From Plumapathes pennacea (taxonomy: Eukaryota; Cnidaria; Anthozoa; Antipatharia; Myriopathidae): 64,000 nt of DNA. The stretch spans positions 18,751,183-18,815,182 of the forward strand of contig OZ038468.1 of NCBI GenBank assembly GCA_964036295.1, written 5' to 3'. The position numbers and the translations under genes were made by a program. This document shows, piece after piece, positions 23,343 to 34,517 of the stretch; within the stretch, counting starts at the first letter, position 1; the number at the start of each line of letters is the position of its first letter. A model generated the notes under the pieces. The model did not search any database. It was not told the DNA's origin and saw only the letters and a program-made list of their open reading frames with translations.

Positions 23343-25713
23343 ATGGCAGCAGAAGTTGAAGTTCCTCCCAAACCAGTGGATGCTGGACCTCTGGAGTCAT
23401 CGGAGTCGGGGGAAAAATCGTTTATTTCTCAGGTGTCCGACCTTCCTGTGGTAATGGAAGCTGTAAAACAACTTGGTTATTTGTACAGCAATGTCAAAGA
23501 GAGAAACTCCGTTACCAAGATGGCTTGTGAAGCCGGAGAGAGCACTCTCAATATGGCAACCTCGGCCACTATGCCTCTGATTCAAGCTGCTTCGAGCAAA
23601 GCGATGTCTATCAAGCAAGTCGACTACGCAGGTAAAGAAATATGATCTCACGTCTTGTGCCACGTTTACTTTCGTTTTGTCAACCAACAGCAAATGTTTC
23701 GTGATTTGCGGTCGACTTTTTTCGTTTGTGTTTGACGATCATTGATCACGACGATTTACTTCTGTAAAATATGATTTACACATTCTACTGCACGTATGGA
23801 TAGTGCCATGGAGTCTACCTTTGGACCCAGTTGATCAAGAGAAAATTTTGATTCTTTTGAGGCGAAACAGTAAACAGGACTTCCTGTAAACTTACATAAT
23901 TGTGATACACAGCTGTTGTGATCTAACTACCAACAGCACCAGTGCTGTATGTTCAATCGTGTAGTGTTTACTGTTTGTCACGCACAGAACAAAACCACAA
24001 ATTTTCGCCCAGTCATATTACCCGTGATGTTGCAACAAGATTAAACTATTGTGAAATACTGTCCTTGCTGGACCAGACAGACGCCAACATTTCACCAGAC
24101 AATTTTTGGAAAGTTGAGATAAACTAGATAAATGCAAATTTTTATTATCATTTTTTTTGCATGAAAGTCCGAGACACATCATATTACCACAATATTACCA
24201 GGAGAGTTTGGAATCTGACCATCATGAAACTGAAATAATATTTTAATTACTTCAGCTACCACAATTGATTTTGTTGCATCGGAGACATTGGCAAAAGTTG
24301 AGGAGAAATTGCCAATCATAACCAAGACACCGCAAGAGGTAAGATAAAGAAATTTAAGGTGACTACTGGTGTTCAGAATTGATTATGACATGATGGTAAC
24401 TATCATGTTGCTTGGTGTATTCTTGTGGGACTGCTTAATTTGCCAAGTGTGTCATGCAGACTTTGTGATGCAGCTGTACTAAATAGATGTTCTAAAAGCG
24501 TTGTTTGTCATTTCCAACAGATTAAGGAGACTGTGACAACCACTGCTACTGAGTACTTTGAAAAGGTGCAGAACTGTGCGATGGCCAAGATGTTTGTCAC
24601 CCAGGCAGAGAACCTGGTCTCGCTTACGGAGCTTGTGACTGAGATAGTTTTGCCAACCGATGGAAATTGCAAGGAGGACATGGAAGAGCTGGAGACATCA
24701 GGAGAAGACAAGGGACCCATCAATAGGACCAAAATGGTGACACGCAGACTGGCACGACGCAGCAAAAGAAAGCTGATGAGCTACAAGCCTGTTCAGCTGA
24801 GCTTGGATGCTGTATGTAATCTCTCAATCTTGCTCTCTCTCTCATGAGATGTTTTTGTTAAACTAGGAATATTTATTGATAAAAGATAGTTTGTAATAGA
24901 TAGACAGTTCTTACCAAACTAGGTCAATACTAATGAGACCAATGGCATTTATTGTATACACCTGTAAATATAGTTACTCATTCAGTCTCTCCTAGTGACA
25001 TGTTTTAAGTTGTTTCCCATGTTGTCAGCAGGTAAGCAACGTACAGGAGCGACTGTCTGGCATTGTTAGTACGTCAAAAGATGCGGGAAAGAAGGTGTTT
25101 GATGCATACATGTACATTCCCAGCAAGGCACTTAAAGTCTCCGGAACAGTGATCATCAGTACCAAAGACTTTGTCTTTGCATTCAGCGAGGTGAGAAATC
25201 ATGATTTTTATAGCTGGTGATGTGGACAAGTTTCTCTTTAATGTTACAAAGGATGTGTTTTGTCAATATAGCCCACATACTTGTTGGTTGTAGAGTCTCT
25301 AGTCATTATGTGTAACTCGTGTCTTGGTTGAGTTCTTGTAACAAACCCTCTTTTCTGTCAGGTAGTGAATTTGAGGAATGTTATTGCCAGAAGTGTTTGC
25401 ACCAAAGCCTTCAGTGCATTGCTTGTACATGGAATAATAGTCTCTTTCTTTCCAGGCCCACAATGTGAAGGATATGCCTGCTGCCCTCCTGAACATGACC
25501 CTAAAAGCCACCGAACCACTTGCCGATATCAAAGACAAGGCCCTGGCTTACGTCTACATCCCCAACCAGGCCATGGTGGATTACGTGCTTTCCTCGCGTC
25601 CCGTCCAGTGGATTGTCCCAAAAATTGTGGCAGCCGAAGAAATGGACATCATCCTCGACGAAATAGAAGATGAAGACACGGAATCTGAAGACCTCGAAGA
25701 TGGTGGATCATGA
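23343..25713 (+). CDS. Perilipin-family lipid-droplet protein, copy 1
   Basis: Exons 23343-23631, 24256-24338, 24521-24811, 25029-25190 and 25456-25713 give 360 residues in continuous phase. Perilipin hallmarks: DLPVVMEAVKQLGYLYSNVK near the N-terminus, then NSVTKMACEAGESTLNMAT, and VASETLAKVEEKLPIITKTP. Amphipathic, weakly repetitive helical sequence follows (IKETVTTTATEYFEKVQNC), then a C-terminal helix-rich part (SSRPVQWIVPK) and a very acidic tail (many Asp/Glu from about residue 330). No signal peptide or membrane span. Known family role: coating lipid droplets and gating lipase access; in corals, lipid droplets are prominent in symbiotic tissue, but a symbiosis role here is speculation. 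The start was chosen as the first ATG after the promoter, in a good context (GAGATGG), and it matches copy 2. The exon 4 acceptor is a CAGCAG tandem site. Confidence 0.85.
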
Positions 25714-27456
25714 ATTTATAGTGATGCCCTTTAAAAAATATATGATGTATTTAAGAAGTGTAAGACTGCAAGTAGTAATATAGTAGTACCAAGTGATATA
25801 AGTTCATGCTGCAGTGAAAATGTTTGGATAATATATCAGCTAATATGTTATACACAACCATGTTATAAATTTAGACGTGGATGCTTCATTATTTCAACAG
25901 TGATTTTTAGCCCGCATTATTCTGAGATCTTATTCTGAATAGGAATTACAGAACAAAGATAACTAATGGTGGAAATTACCAAAGGAATATGATCACCATC
26001 TATTCTAAACAAACTCTTGTTTCATTTACTCTGCTATTGGGAGCAGAATTAACAGAAACTAGTTTCACTCTCTGCACCCCATGTATTCTCATTCTAGAAT
26101 AGTTCCAAGAAGAAATGTGTGCTTGTATGATTTATATCTGATTTGCACAAAATTAAAAAACAAACAAATATATTAACAGACTTTGTGTGACTGTAAAACC
26201 AATAATAGTCATGTGATAGACTTGGTGTTTGTGCTTGCTGTGCATTTTGATTGAAAATTAAGTTTTACAATATTATTGGCCAATCAGAACAAACCTTTAG
26301 GCTACTGTCTAAATGTCTTTTTTATAGTAATAAATCCAATATCACATTACGGTTTTCGCTTAATAAAAAATGGTGCACCTTTAATTGGCTGATGCAGCAT
26401 TTGGCGTAAAGTTGATGAAGCAAGGTTGAGGGGGATTTGGTGGAGGCTGGACCCGAGAGATTTCGGTCGCGTGAGGTTTTCCTGGTATTGTGGCTACAGG
26501 CCCATCTGTTCAAAGGCCTGAATTTGAATTCTATTTAGGTCCCCCTTCCCATCAACTAAAACAAAGAAAACTGGCTGTAATAGGCCATGTCTGGGATGTC
26601 TGGGATGTCTGTTGTCTCTGTTTCAAAACAAGGTCTAGTGCGAAACCTTTCATGAATTTCGTGTACGTCAATATCACTTTCATAATTAAGGTTTCGCACT
26701 GGGCCTCGCTTTGAAACAGACAAATGACGTATTCACAAATCGAAACTCGTGTCAACACAACTTCGGATATTTCTGATGCATGGGCCACTGAGTCCAAGGT
26801 TGTGTTCAAAATTACGTCTCGATTATATACCAAGCAATGATTTGATGAATTGTTTGGAAACCTATGGCCACACCTGACTACCGCAGACAATTGCATGAAC
26901 AGCTTTATCCTGATATCACTGAATAAATTTCAGTGGCCAAATTGCATAAATATGCATGCTTTGTATATTTGTACAGTAGTTCAGATTGATTCGTTCTCAA
27001 ATTCTCGCGTTCGAGAAAATGATAGCTCTAAATGGTAGCGCTGCAAGCATTAACACGCGTTTTTTCCGCTCAACATGATGTCGAGGTTTGTAACGCAATG
27101 ACGTCACGTGTTGCCCACTGCCTGAACGGAATGAAATATGCGCCCGTTGCACCACGGTTAGAACGATGCCTGCTCTATCACTTTCACTAGTAGCAACTCA
27201 ATACTGGATAAGTCATATTAGTTACCATCATGATAATAAATAAACGAAGCTTGACTGGTGTGTTTATCTGCCATCCGCATCACGGTCTTTGTTGACACAG
27301 TATTTATTTTTCATCACAACTGAGTCCAATACGACCATTCCAGTATTCAGTTGCCGTGACTTGTTTGGACCATAGTCCCTTCTGCTACTGGCCTTCTGAG
27401 CGACTGTTCGTATTTCATACGTTGTCCTGAGTTGACGCTGAGTATTGAACATTGAT
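25714..27456. other. Spacer between perilipin genes
   Basis: AATAAA at 26329-26334 is a candidate 3' end of copy 1. An inverted-repeat element lies at about 26613-26727. The last 400 bp before 27457 should contain the promoter of copy 2, but no TATA box at a sensible distance is evident. No coding exon recognised. Confidence 0.45.
26613..26727. mobile_element. Small palindromic MITE-like element
   Basis: The left arm (TGTCTCTGTTTCAAAACAAG, then GTGCGAAACC) pairs with the right arm (GGTTTCGCAC, then CGCTTTGAAACAGACAAATG). The centre is about 25 bp. Just left of it the 10-bp motif TGTCTGGGA is repeated three times. No coding potential. Confidence 0.65.
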
Positions 27457-29336
27457 ATGGCACAGGATCCCATTATAGTTGAAGTTCCACTTAAACCTCT
27501 GAATTCTGGGCATTCAGGGTCTCCCGAAGAAAAGTCGTTCCTAGCTCATGTGTTTGAGCTCCCTGTCGTTGTGGAGGCTGTCAAAGGATTTGGCTGGTAC
27601 TATAGCAACTTCAAAGAGAGGAACTCTGTGACGGCTATGGTCTGTTATGCCGGAGAGAGCACTCTTAACATGGCAACCTCGGCCATGCCTCTGATTAAAG
27701 CTGCTTCGAGCAAAGCCATGACTATCCAACAAGTGGACAACGCGGGTACGTACATGTACCCCCCCCCCCCCCCCCCCCCCCCTCCTCGGAAAGGGAATTC
27801 CTACATAAAAGGGTATAGGGGTGCTCGTCGGGAATTTTTGTTTTGGCCTCTAAAATGGGCGTTGGCCCGAGCGTATTTTCACCCCTGAAAGATACACCAA
27901 TAAAAGCATACAAAGTGACATCCATATATTATGTCACAACAAACAATTTAACTGTTAAAACAGTTTTGTCTGGGAGCGTGAAAAGTCCATTCGACTGACG
28001 CCCGACCCCTAAAAGGTACCACGTTACATAAAAGTGTCAGCGCTTGAGCTTGAGCACCCTAAGCGGTACTAAAACCCGTGATTTTGACCCCTAAAAGGTA
28101 CGACGAGCATCCCTATCCTTTCTATGTTAGGAGTCCCTCCCCCCCCCCCCCCCCCCCACCTCTCAAATTGTAAAAAATTGTATTATTAATTTATTTGAAT
28201 GAAGTCTCTGAAACTGATCGTATTATCACAATCTTGGAGAGCTACTTAGCAATCTGACCATCATGAAACTGAAATGATACCTCTTGATATTTCAATTACT
28301 TCAGCTACCACAATTGATTTTGTTGCATCTGAGACATTGGCAAAAGTGGAAGAGAAATTGCCAATCATAACCAAGACATCGCAAGAGGTAAGGAATCTAT
28401 AGTCTATAGTCTGTAAGGAAATAGTATTGGTGTACAGAACTGATAATAGCATGGTGATGAACTGTTTTGTGTGCCTTGTCATGCAGACTTTGTGATGCTG
28501 CTGTACTAAATAGATGTTCAAAAAGCGTTGTTTGTCATTTCCAACAGATTAAGGAGACTGTGACCACCACTGCTACCGAGTACTTTGAAAAGGTGCAGAA
28601 CTGTGCGATGGCCAAGATGTTTGTCACCCAGGCAGAGAACCTGGTCTCACTTACGGAGCTTGTAACTGAGATGGTGTTGCCAACCGATGGAAATTGCAAG
28701 GAGGACATGGACGAACTGGAGGCGCCAGAAAACAAAAAAGGGTTTATCGAGAGGACCAAGATGGTGACTTACAGGCTGGCACGACGCAGCAAAACGAAGC
28801 TGGTGAGCTACAAATCTGTTCAGCTGAACGTGAATGCTGTAAGCATTCTATCTTGGTCTTTCTTTTCTCCTTTTCTCTGTATGTCTTTATCTCTGTCTAT
28901 CTATCACTCGCACACACGTACACGCAAACCCAATGTCTATACCTTTCCTCTTAAAGTCTGAGGGATACTGTTAAGTTTGGGTTATTGTCAAGCCAGTGCA
29001 TTGCCTGTACATGAGACAGTATAGATCAATTCTTTCCAGGCCCACAATCATGTAAAGGATATCCCTGCAGTCCTCTTCAACATGACTCTAAAAGCCACTG
29101 ATCCGCTTGCTAACATCAAAAACAAGGCCCTGGCTTATGTCCAGATCCCTAAACAGGCCATGGTGGATTATGTGCTTTCCTCGCGTCCTGTCCGGTGGAT
29201 TGTCCCAAAAATTATGGCAGCCGAAGCCGAAGAAATTGAAATCGCGTTGAACGACATAGAAATCGAAGATATGGTGGTGGAATCCGAAGATGATGAATGT
29301 GGCGACTCGGGAGAGGAAACTGACGATTCCCTTTAA
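27457..29336 (+). CDS. Perilipin-family lipid-droplet protein, copy 2 (one exon fewer)
   Basis: Exons 27457-27745, 28305-28387, 28548-28838 and 29040-29336 give 319 residues. It shares with copy 1 the perilipin start (ELPVVVEAVKGFGWYYSNFK), the KVEEKLPIITKT segment, the nearly identical IKETVTTTATEYFEKVQNC exon and the SSRPVRWIVPK C-terminal part, ending in a long Asp/Glu-rich tail. Exon sizes 1-3 are identical to copy 1 (289, 83, 291 nt). The 162-nt exon encoding residues 222-275 of copy 1 (YMYIPSKALKVSGT region) is absent; because it is phase 0-0, the frame is kept. Same presumed role on lipid-droplet surfaces. An AATAAA at 29498-29503 gives a short 3' UTR that converges on the ABCC gene on the other strand. 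Confidence 0.84.
27758..28157. mobile_element. Poly-C-bounded inverted-repeat element in intron 1 of perilipin copy 2
   Basis: A run of about 22 C at 27760-27782 and another of about 19 C at 28139-28157 bracket the element. Just inside each are imperfect inverted copies (AGGGAATTCCTACATAAAAG... GTGCTCGTCG at left; CGACGAGCATCCCTATCCTT...AGGAGTCCCT at right). The interior repeats ACCCCTAAAAGGTAC-like motifs. The matching intron of perilipin copy 1 lacks it, so it is an insertion after duplication. Confidence 0.6.
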
Positions 29337-29667
29337 TCAAGACAATCACCTGACATTTTTAGGAAATGTAGCTTGCTGCCATGTTACACTAACGTTCGGT
29401 CCAAACCACTGAACTTATTTTTCTCCTATCTCTGACTATAATTAGATTCATCACACAATGTGCAGAACTGTGTGGATAAAGCGAGGGCTGATTGAACAAT
29501 AAATTCTTACTAAATAATTAACTTGCACATTTTCTTTTAGGATTCTTTACGGGCACATTCTCATTTAACATTTTTTCTTAACCTACTAGTGATTTGATGA
29601 TGGTTAATAGAGCGGCAACTGCCGGAATCCAGTGAAACTTACTTCTTACTGGAAATGTCTAAATGTT
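29337..29667. other. Convergent 3' ends of perilipin copy 2 and ABCC gene 1
   Basis: AATAAA at 29498-29503 (+) marks the likely perilipin 3' end. The part from about 29610 to 29667 (CTGCCGG.ATCCAGT, then ACTTCTTACT) matches the 3' flank of the other two ABCC genes, so it is ABCC 3' UTR. The two transcription units run towards each other with under 200 bp between them. Confidence 0.55.
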
Positions 29668-32600
29668 CTAACCTTTCTTCACGCTGCATTGATACAAACG
29701 ACCAAACTCGCTGTCTTTGCGCCCCAAGAGGATCCTGGGATCGTCAAACTCCACGACCTTCCCAGCATCCATCACGAGCACTTTATCATAATCCAAAATG
29801 GTTTCCAGGCGATGCGCTATCGTCAAGATGGTGCGACCTTTCAGTTTGGAACGTATCACCTCCTGCAGAAGACGGTCAGTTTTCATGTCAACGTTGGCTG
29901 TCGCTTCGTCCAGAACAACGATTTTCTTGTTTTGCAGCAGAGCGCGAGCCACACAAAGCAGCTGGCGTTCTCCCACACTGAAATTGCCGCCTCCCTGAGT
30001 CACGTGACTTTCTAGCTTGTCTGGCAGCTTTTGTACCAGCTGCTTCAGGCTCACGTCATCCAGGACATCCCAGAGTGCTTTGTCGGCGTACTTGTTCTCG
30101 GGGTCGAGGTTGAAGCGCAGAGTTCCTGTGAACAAGAGTGGATTCTGGGAAATGGCGGCGACCGCTGATCTTGAGTCTTGTAGGTTTAACGCGCTAATGG
30201 CAACGTTATCAATCAGTATGTCTCCTTTTGGTTCGGGCATTCGGAAAATGGCGGAAATGAGAGAAGATTTGCCTGCACCTGTCCGACCAACAATTCCAAT
30301 TCTCTCTCCGCCATGAGCACGAAAGTTGACATCTTTAACAAAACAGAGGAAACGAAGATGAAATACTTATAGATCAAACAATTGGGTATAAATATAGATA
30401 GAGAAGCAGACAGATTAGTCAGACAGGTAGAATAGAATACACAAATCGAAATAAATGTGTTTTGCACGGTCGTCGGCAGATTAATTTATAAATCTGGGCC
30501 CGGTTGTTCAAAGAGTGGATAGCGCTATCCACAGGATAAATCCTTATCCTCTCGACTGAATTAAGCTTAATGGTTAATTCTATCCACGGGATAGCGATTT
30601 ATCCGGCGAATAGCGCTATACACTCTTCAAACAACCAGGCCCAGGATATTAAATCATAGTTTGAGTCTCGAATCGAGAAAGAAAGTACCTTACTGGGCCA
30701 AATCTTAGACAGATGACTCGCTAGACGTTGATCGAGTCTTATCTTTAAGGGAATTTGATATAGCTTTGCATGAAACCCTTTCGAGACGCACAGACAGACC
30801 TGTTAGAATTTGCGGTCCCCCGGGGTAGTACTGATAAACAACTTTGTCAAATGCCACAGATCCCTCTTTCGGCCATCCATCTGGGACTTTTGCCCCGTAT
30901 TCATACCCCGGCTCGGGCTCCAAGTTTGAATAGGTAATCACTCGCTCCACTGACGTCATGAAATTCTCCGTAAAAGCGAACTCCACGAGAAGTGAAAAGA
31001 CGTTTCCACTGATGTCCAAAGCATAGGCAATGGAAAGTCCTACCAGAGCTACACAAAGAATAAGAACATGTAGGTATTCAATAAATTACATGGAACTGAT
31101 CGATCAGTGGAGTAGTAATAATAAATAAATAAATAAATATCGTTTATTTAAAGTCGAAGCATTAGGTCCACCACCCCCAAACCGCTCGGCCCCAAGTCAG
31201 TCTCGTTCCCAGAGCCACTTTATCTCTCACGGCGCATGCTCACTGCAGAACACTTAACAATTGAACTATTTTAGTGAGCGTGCGTTGCACATCTTTAGCT
31301 CTATCGACCATTCAGTATTAAGTATGTTTTCCACTGTACCTCTATCTTTTGAGGTAAAAAGCACCGCAAAAGCCACCACTGTTAGATAAAGAGTAGAAAG
31401 AACTTCGGCTCGCAGGGACAACCATTGTTCGCATCCAGCAAACACCATCAATGCGTTATTCACTTTATCTCGATACCTGGGGGTGCAAAATGATAGCAAT
31501 TACTTTAGCTTATCGAAATGAAAGAATCAACTTTACCTTAGCCATGACTAATAACTAAAAAGATGTAAGAGAAAATCTGATTGGCATTTTTTACCTGTAA
31601 AGAGAGTCGAGCTGCGACTCTTCCATTGAGTATGCGCGTACAACAACAACGCCATCAATTGTTTCCGCAATGTGTGCGTACAGCGGACTGCAGGATATCG
31701 CCTCCAGTCTCTTCACCTCGCGCGCTGTCCGAAGGAAATAACCAGCGAGCCATGTTAACGACGCCACAAGGGGAACGCTGGCAAGGATGAGCCACGGGTT
31801 GATCACCGACACCAGAAGAATGCTCGAAGAGAACTCAGCTACAAATCGCAAGAAATCAAGGCTAGTACCAGGGAGAAATTCGTCCATGTCTCCGACAGAC
31901 CTTGAGAACCGGTTCAAGATTCGACCAGAAGGATTGGTATCGAAGAACCGCACGGGAGTCAACAGAAGACTGGCCAGCATCCTACAGTGCAGCTTCTTTG
32001 CGGCCCTCAGCGCACAAATTAATACAAGAAACGCACGAACAAACGACAACATGAACGTTCCTAGTGAAAGTGCCATGTAGATCAAGAAATTAAGATTTTC
32101 TTTTTGATCAGCAGGGGATTGGTTTGTCCACCTTGCAAGCCACACATTGGCGGAGATAGACGCTCCTGTAAAATAATAGTAATAGTAATAGTAATACAGT
32201 CGAACCTCGCTATTTCGAACTCGGTTAATTCTAAGTCCCCGTTATTTCGAAGTCAAACAGAATCCCCTTGGATTTATTTTTCAGTCATTTACTATCGGCT
32301 ATTTCGAAACCCCGCTATTTCGAACTTTTTTTCATGTCCCGTGCAAATTCGAAATAGCGGGTTTCGACTATAGTGAAATGAAATGTGCTAAAGCTAAACG
32401 TAGTCCTTCAGTGGCACCGAGAGCCAACGCTCGATACTACGGTGTAAACTTCTCTAACGACGTTTAAATTCTCCTACAGTAACTTTTCTTGTGACTTATC
32501 ATACGTTTTCTCTATTCAATATTGGATTACTTGCCTAACAAGAAATGGGAGAGCCGCAAACACTTGATCTATCTTATTGAAGTGTGACACGAAGTAACAC

Positions 32601-34430
32601 CAGCAGAACAAGCAATAAATAATATAAATAGCACTCTTCCAGTATTAGTATTAGTACTAACTAGTTGGAAGTACATATTCTAAGTTCTAAGTTCTAAGTA
32701 TAAAAGCGATCACTCAAGTGAACTCAACACACTCTGCCTGGTGCAGTTGGTGTATGTGTCATACCATCAGTGTTTGAAGTTATTTAATCGATTCGTGTGC
32801 AGCCTCTCTTTTTTTTTTTTTTTTTTTTTTTCAATTTTCCTTTTATTTTCTCATTGCCTTTACCTTCAGGTAGAACTAATGCCATAACAACTATCCAAAG
32901 ACACGCCAGTGGGATCCCAGACTTGACGTACGTCCAGTATGTGTGTCCAGACACTGAACCAACTTCTCGATCTTCTTCCATTGTTTGGAATCCTTCACTA
33001 TCACACGGGTCACTCGATGAAGCACCTGGTTGTCCATTCGTTTCCTTCCCATCCACTCCCTCTCCACGAGAAGTTTCTTTCTCATCACACTTCTGAACAA
33101 GGTCGGCAAAATATTCATCTGAGGTCAGTAACTCGTCATATTTGCCCTGGCATCGAACTCTGCCATTCTGCAGGACAACAATGCAGTCGGCTTGTTTAAA
33201 ATACTCCACTCGATGGGTCACAAGGACACGCAGGGTGTTCCCAAGATTCCCCAAGATGCATCGTTCGAAGATATGGCGTCCAACTTTTGCGTCCACAGCA
33301 CTCAAGGGGTCGTCAAGGAGATAAATGTCGGCATCGGAATAGACAGCGCGTGCTAAATTGATACGCGACCGCTGACCGCCGCTCAAACTCACACCGCGCT
33401 CTCCGATGAAGGTGCTGTCACCATCAGGCAGAAGGTCAAAGTCTGCTTTTAATGCACATACCTCAACTGTCTGTCGATACTTTGATTCACTGAGACTCCT
33501 CTCAAAGAGAATATTTTCAAAAATAGTTCCTGAGAAAAGCCACGGTGTCTGCGGAACATAAGCTATGCTCCCGTTCAGAAATATGTTGCCATCCTTTTCC
33601 AGTTCCCCTAGAATTACGGTCAAGAGGGAGGATTTCCCGCTTCCCACAGCGCCGGTGACGACGATCAGTTGGTTACCATGGAAACTAAGGGTGACGTCAT
33701 CCAGTAACAGGGCACGCTCGTGTCCTTTACACGTCACGTTCTTCAGAACAAGCGACGGAACGTCAGGGGTTCGTCGACTCATCTTGGTGGGGTTGTCTAA
33801 ACGTTTTTATGTAATGATAGAATGATAATAAGTCTGTATAAAAACTAAGTTAGTTGATTATTTGTTGGAATAATAGTTTCCGAGGTCACACAATAACAAG
33901 ATGAACAAAGATTCTCTCTCTCTGTTTCGCTAATTACACTAATTGTGTCACCTTCTTCCCACTGGCTTCCCCTAGAAAGGAGCGGCTGAGTTCCTTTCTG
34001 GTCACTTTTTGAAACATCGAGCAAGATGTTCTGCACTCTCTCGATTGTCACCAATGAATCCGCCAAGTACATGACAGCAAATGAACAATCTTCCAACGCT
34101 GGTTTACGAATGGCGGACATGAAGGCGTAGATGGTAAAAACGTCTTGGGCAGTCAACGTGTGTCCCCGTAAAACCATAAGCGCAATTGCAAGCAGCGTTG
34201 CTGTGGTCGCAAAGGAAGACTGTAGCGCCACAAAGATCGCATATACGGTGTTTTTCTTGAAGATCGCATTTATTTCGCGCCTGTGGACAAATATGATGGA
34301 AACGCATGAGAAAGCGCATGATGAGACGCAGGAAACAACTAGACTAATATTATAAATAGAATAGAGGATACCAAGAAATCATCGTGGGTGTTTGGTATCT
34401 CATTCGTATTTAATTATTTAGTCATTAATA

Positions 34431-34517
<87 letters not shown>

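Noticed and set aside
24425..24520. 5' extension of perilipin exon 3 (CRLCDAAVLNRC-type reading, identical in both copies)
   Set aside because: No upstream AG acceptor keeps the phase 0 junction with exon 2; the conserved bases are better read as a conserved intron or conversion tract.
29798..30316. Plus-strand open frames across ABCC exon 8 (also at 39107-39682 and 47881-48399)
   Set aside because: They are antisense shadows of the highly conserved NBD2 coding exon; the same shadows recur in all three paralogues only because the sense strand is conserved.
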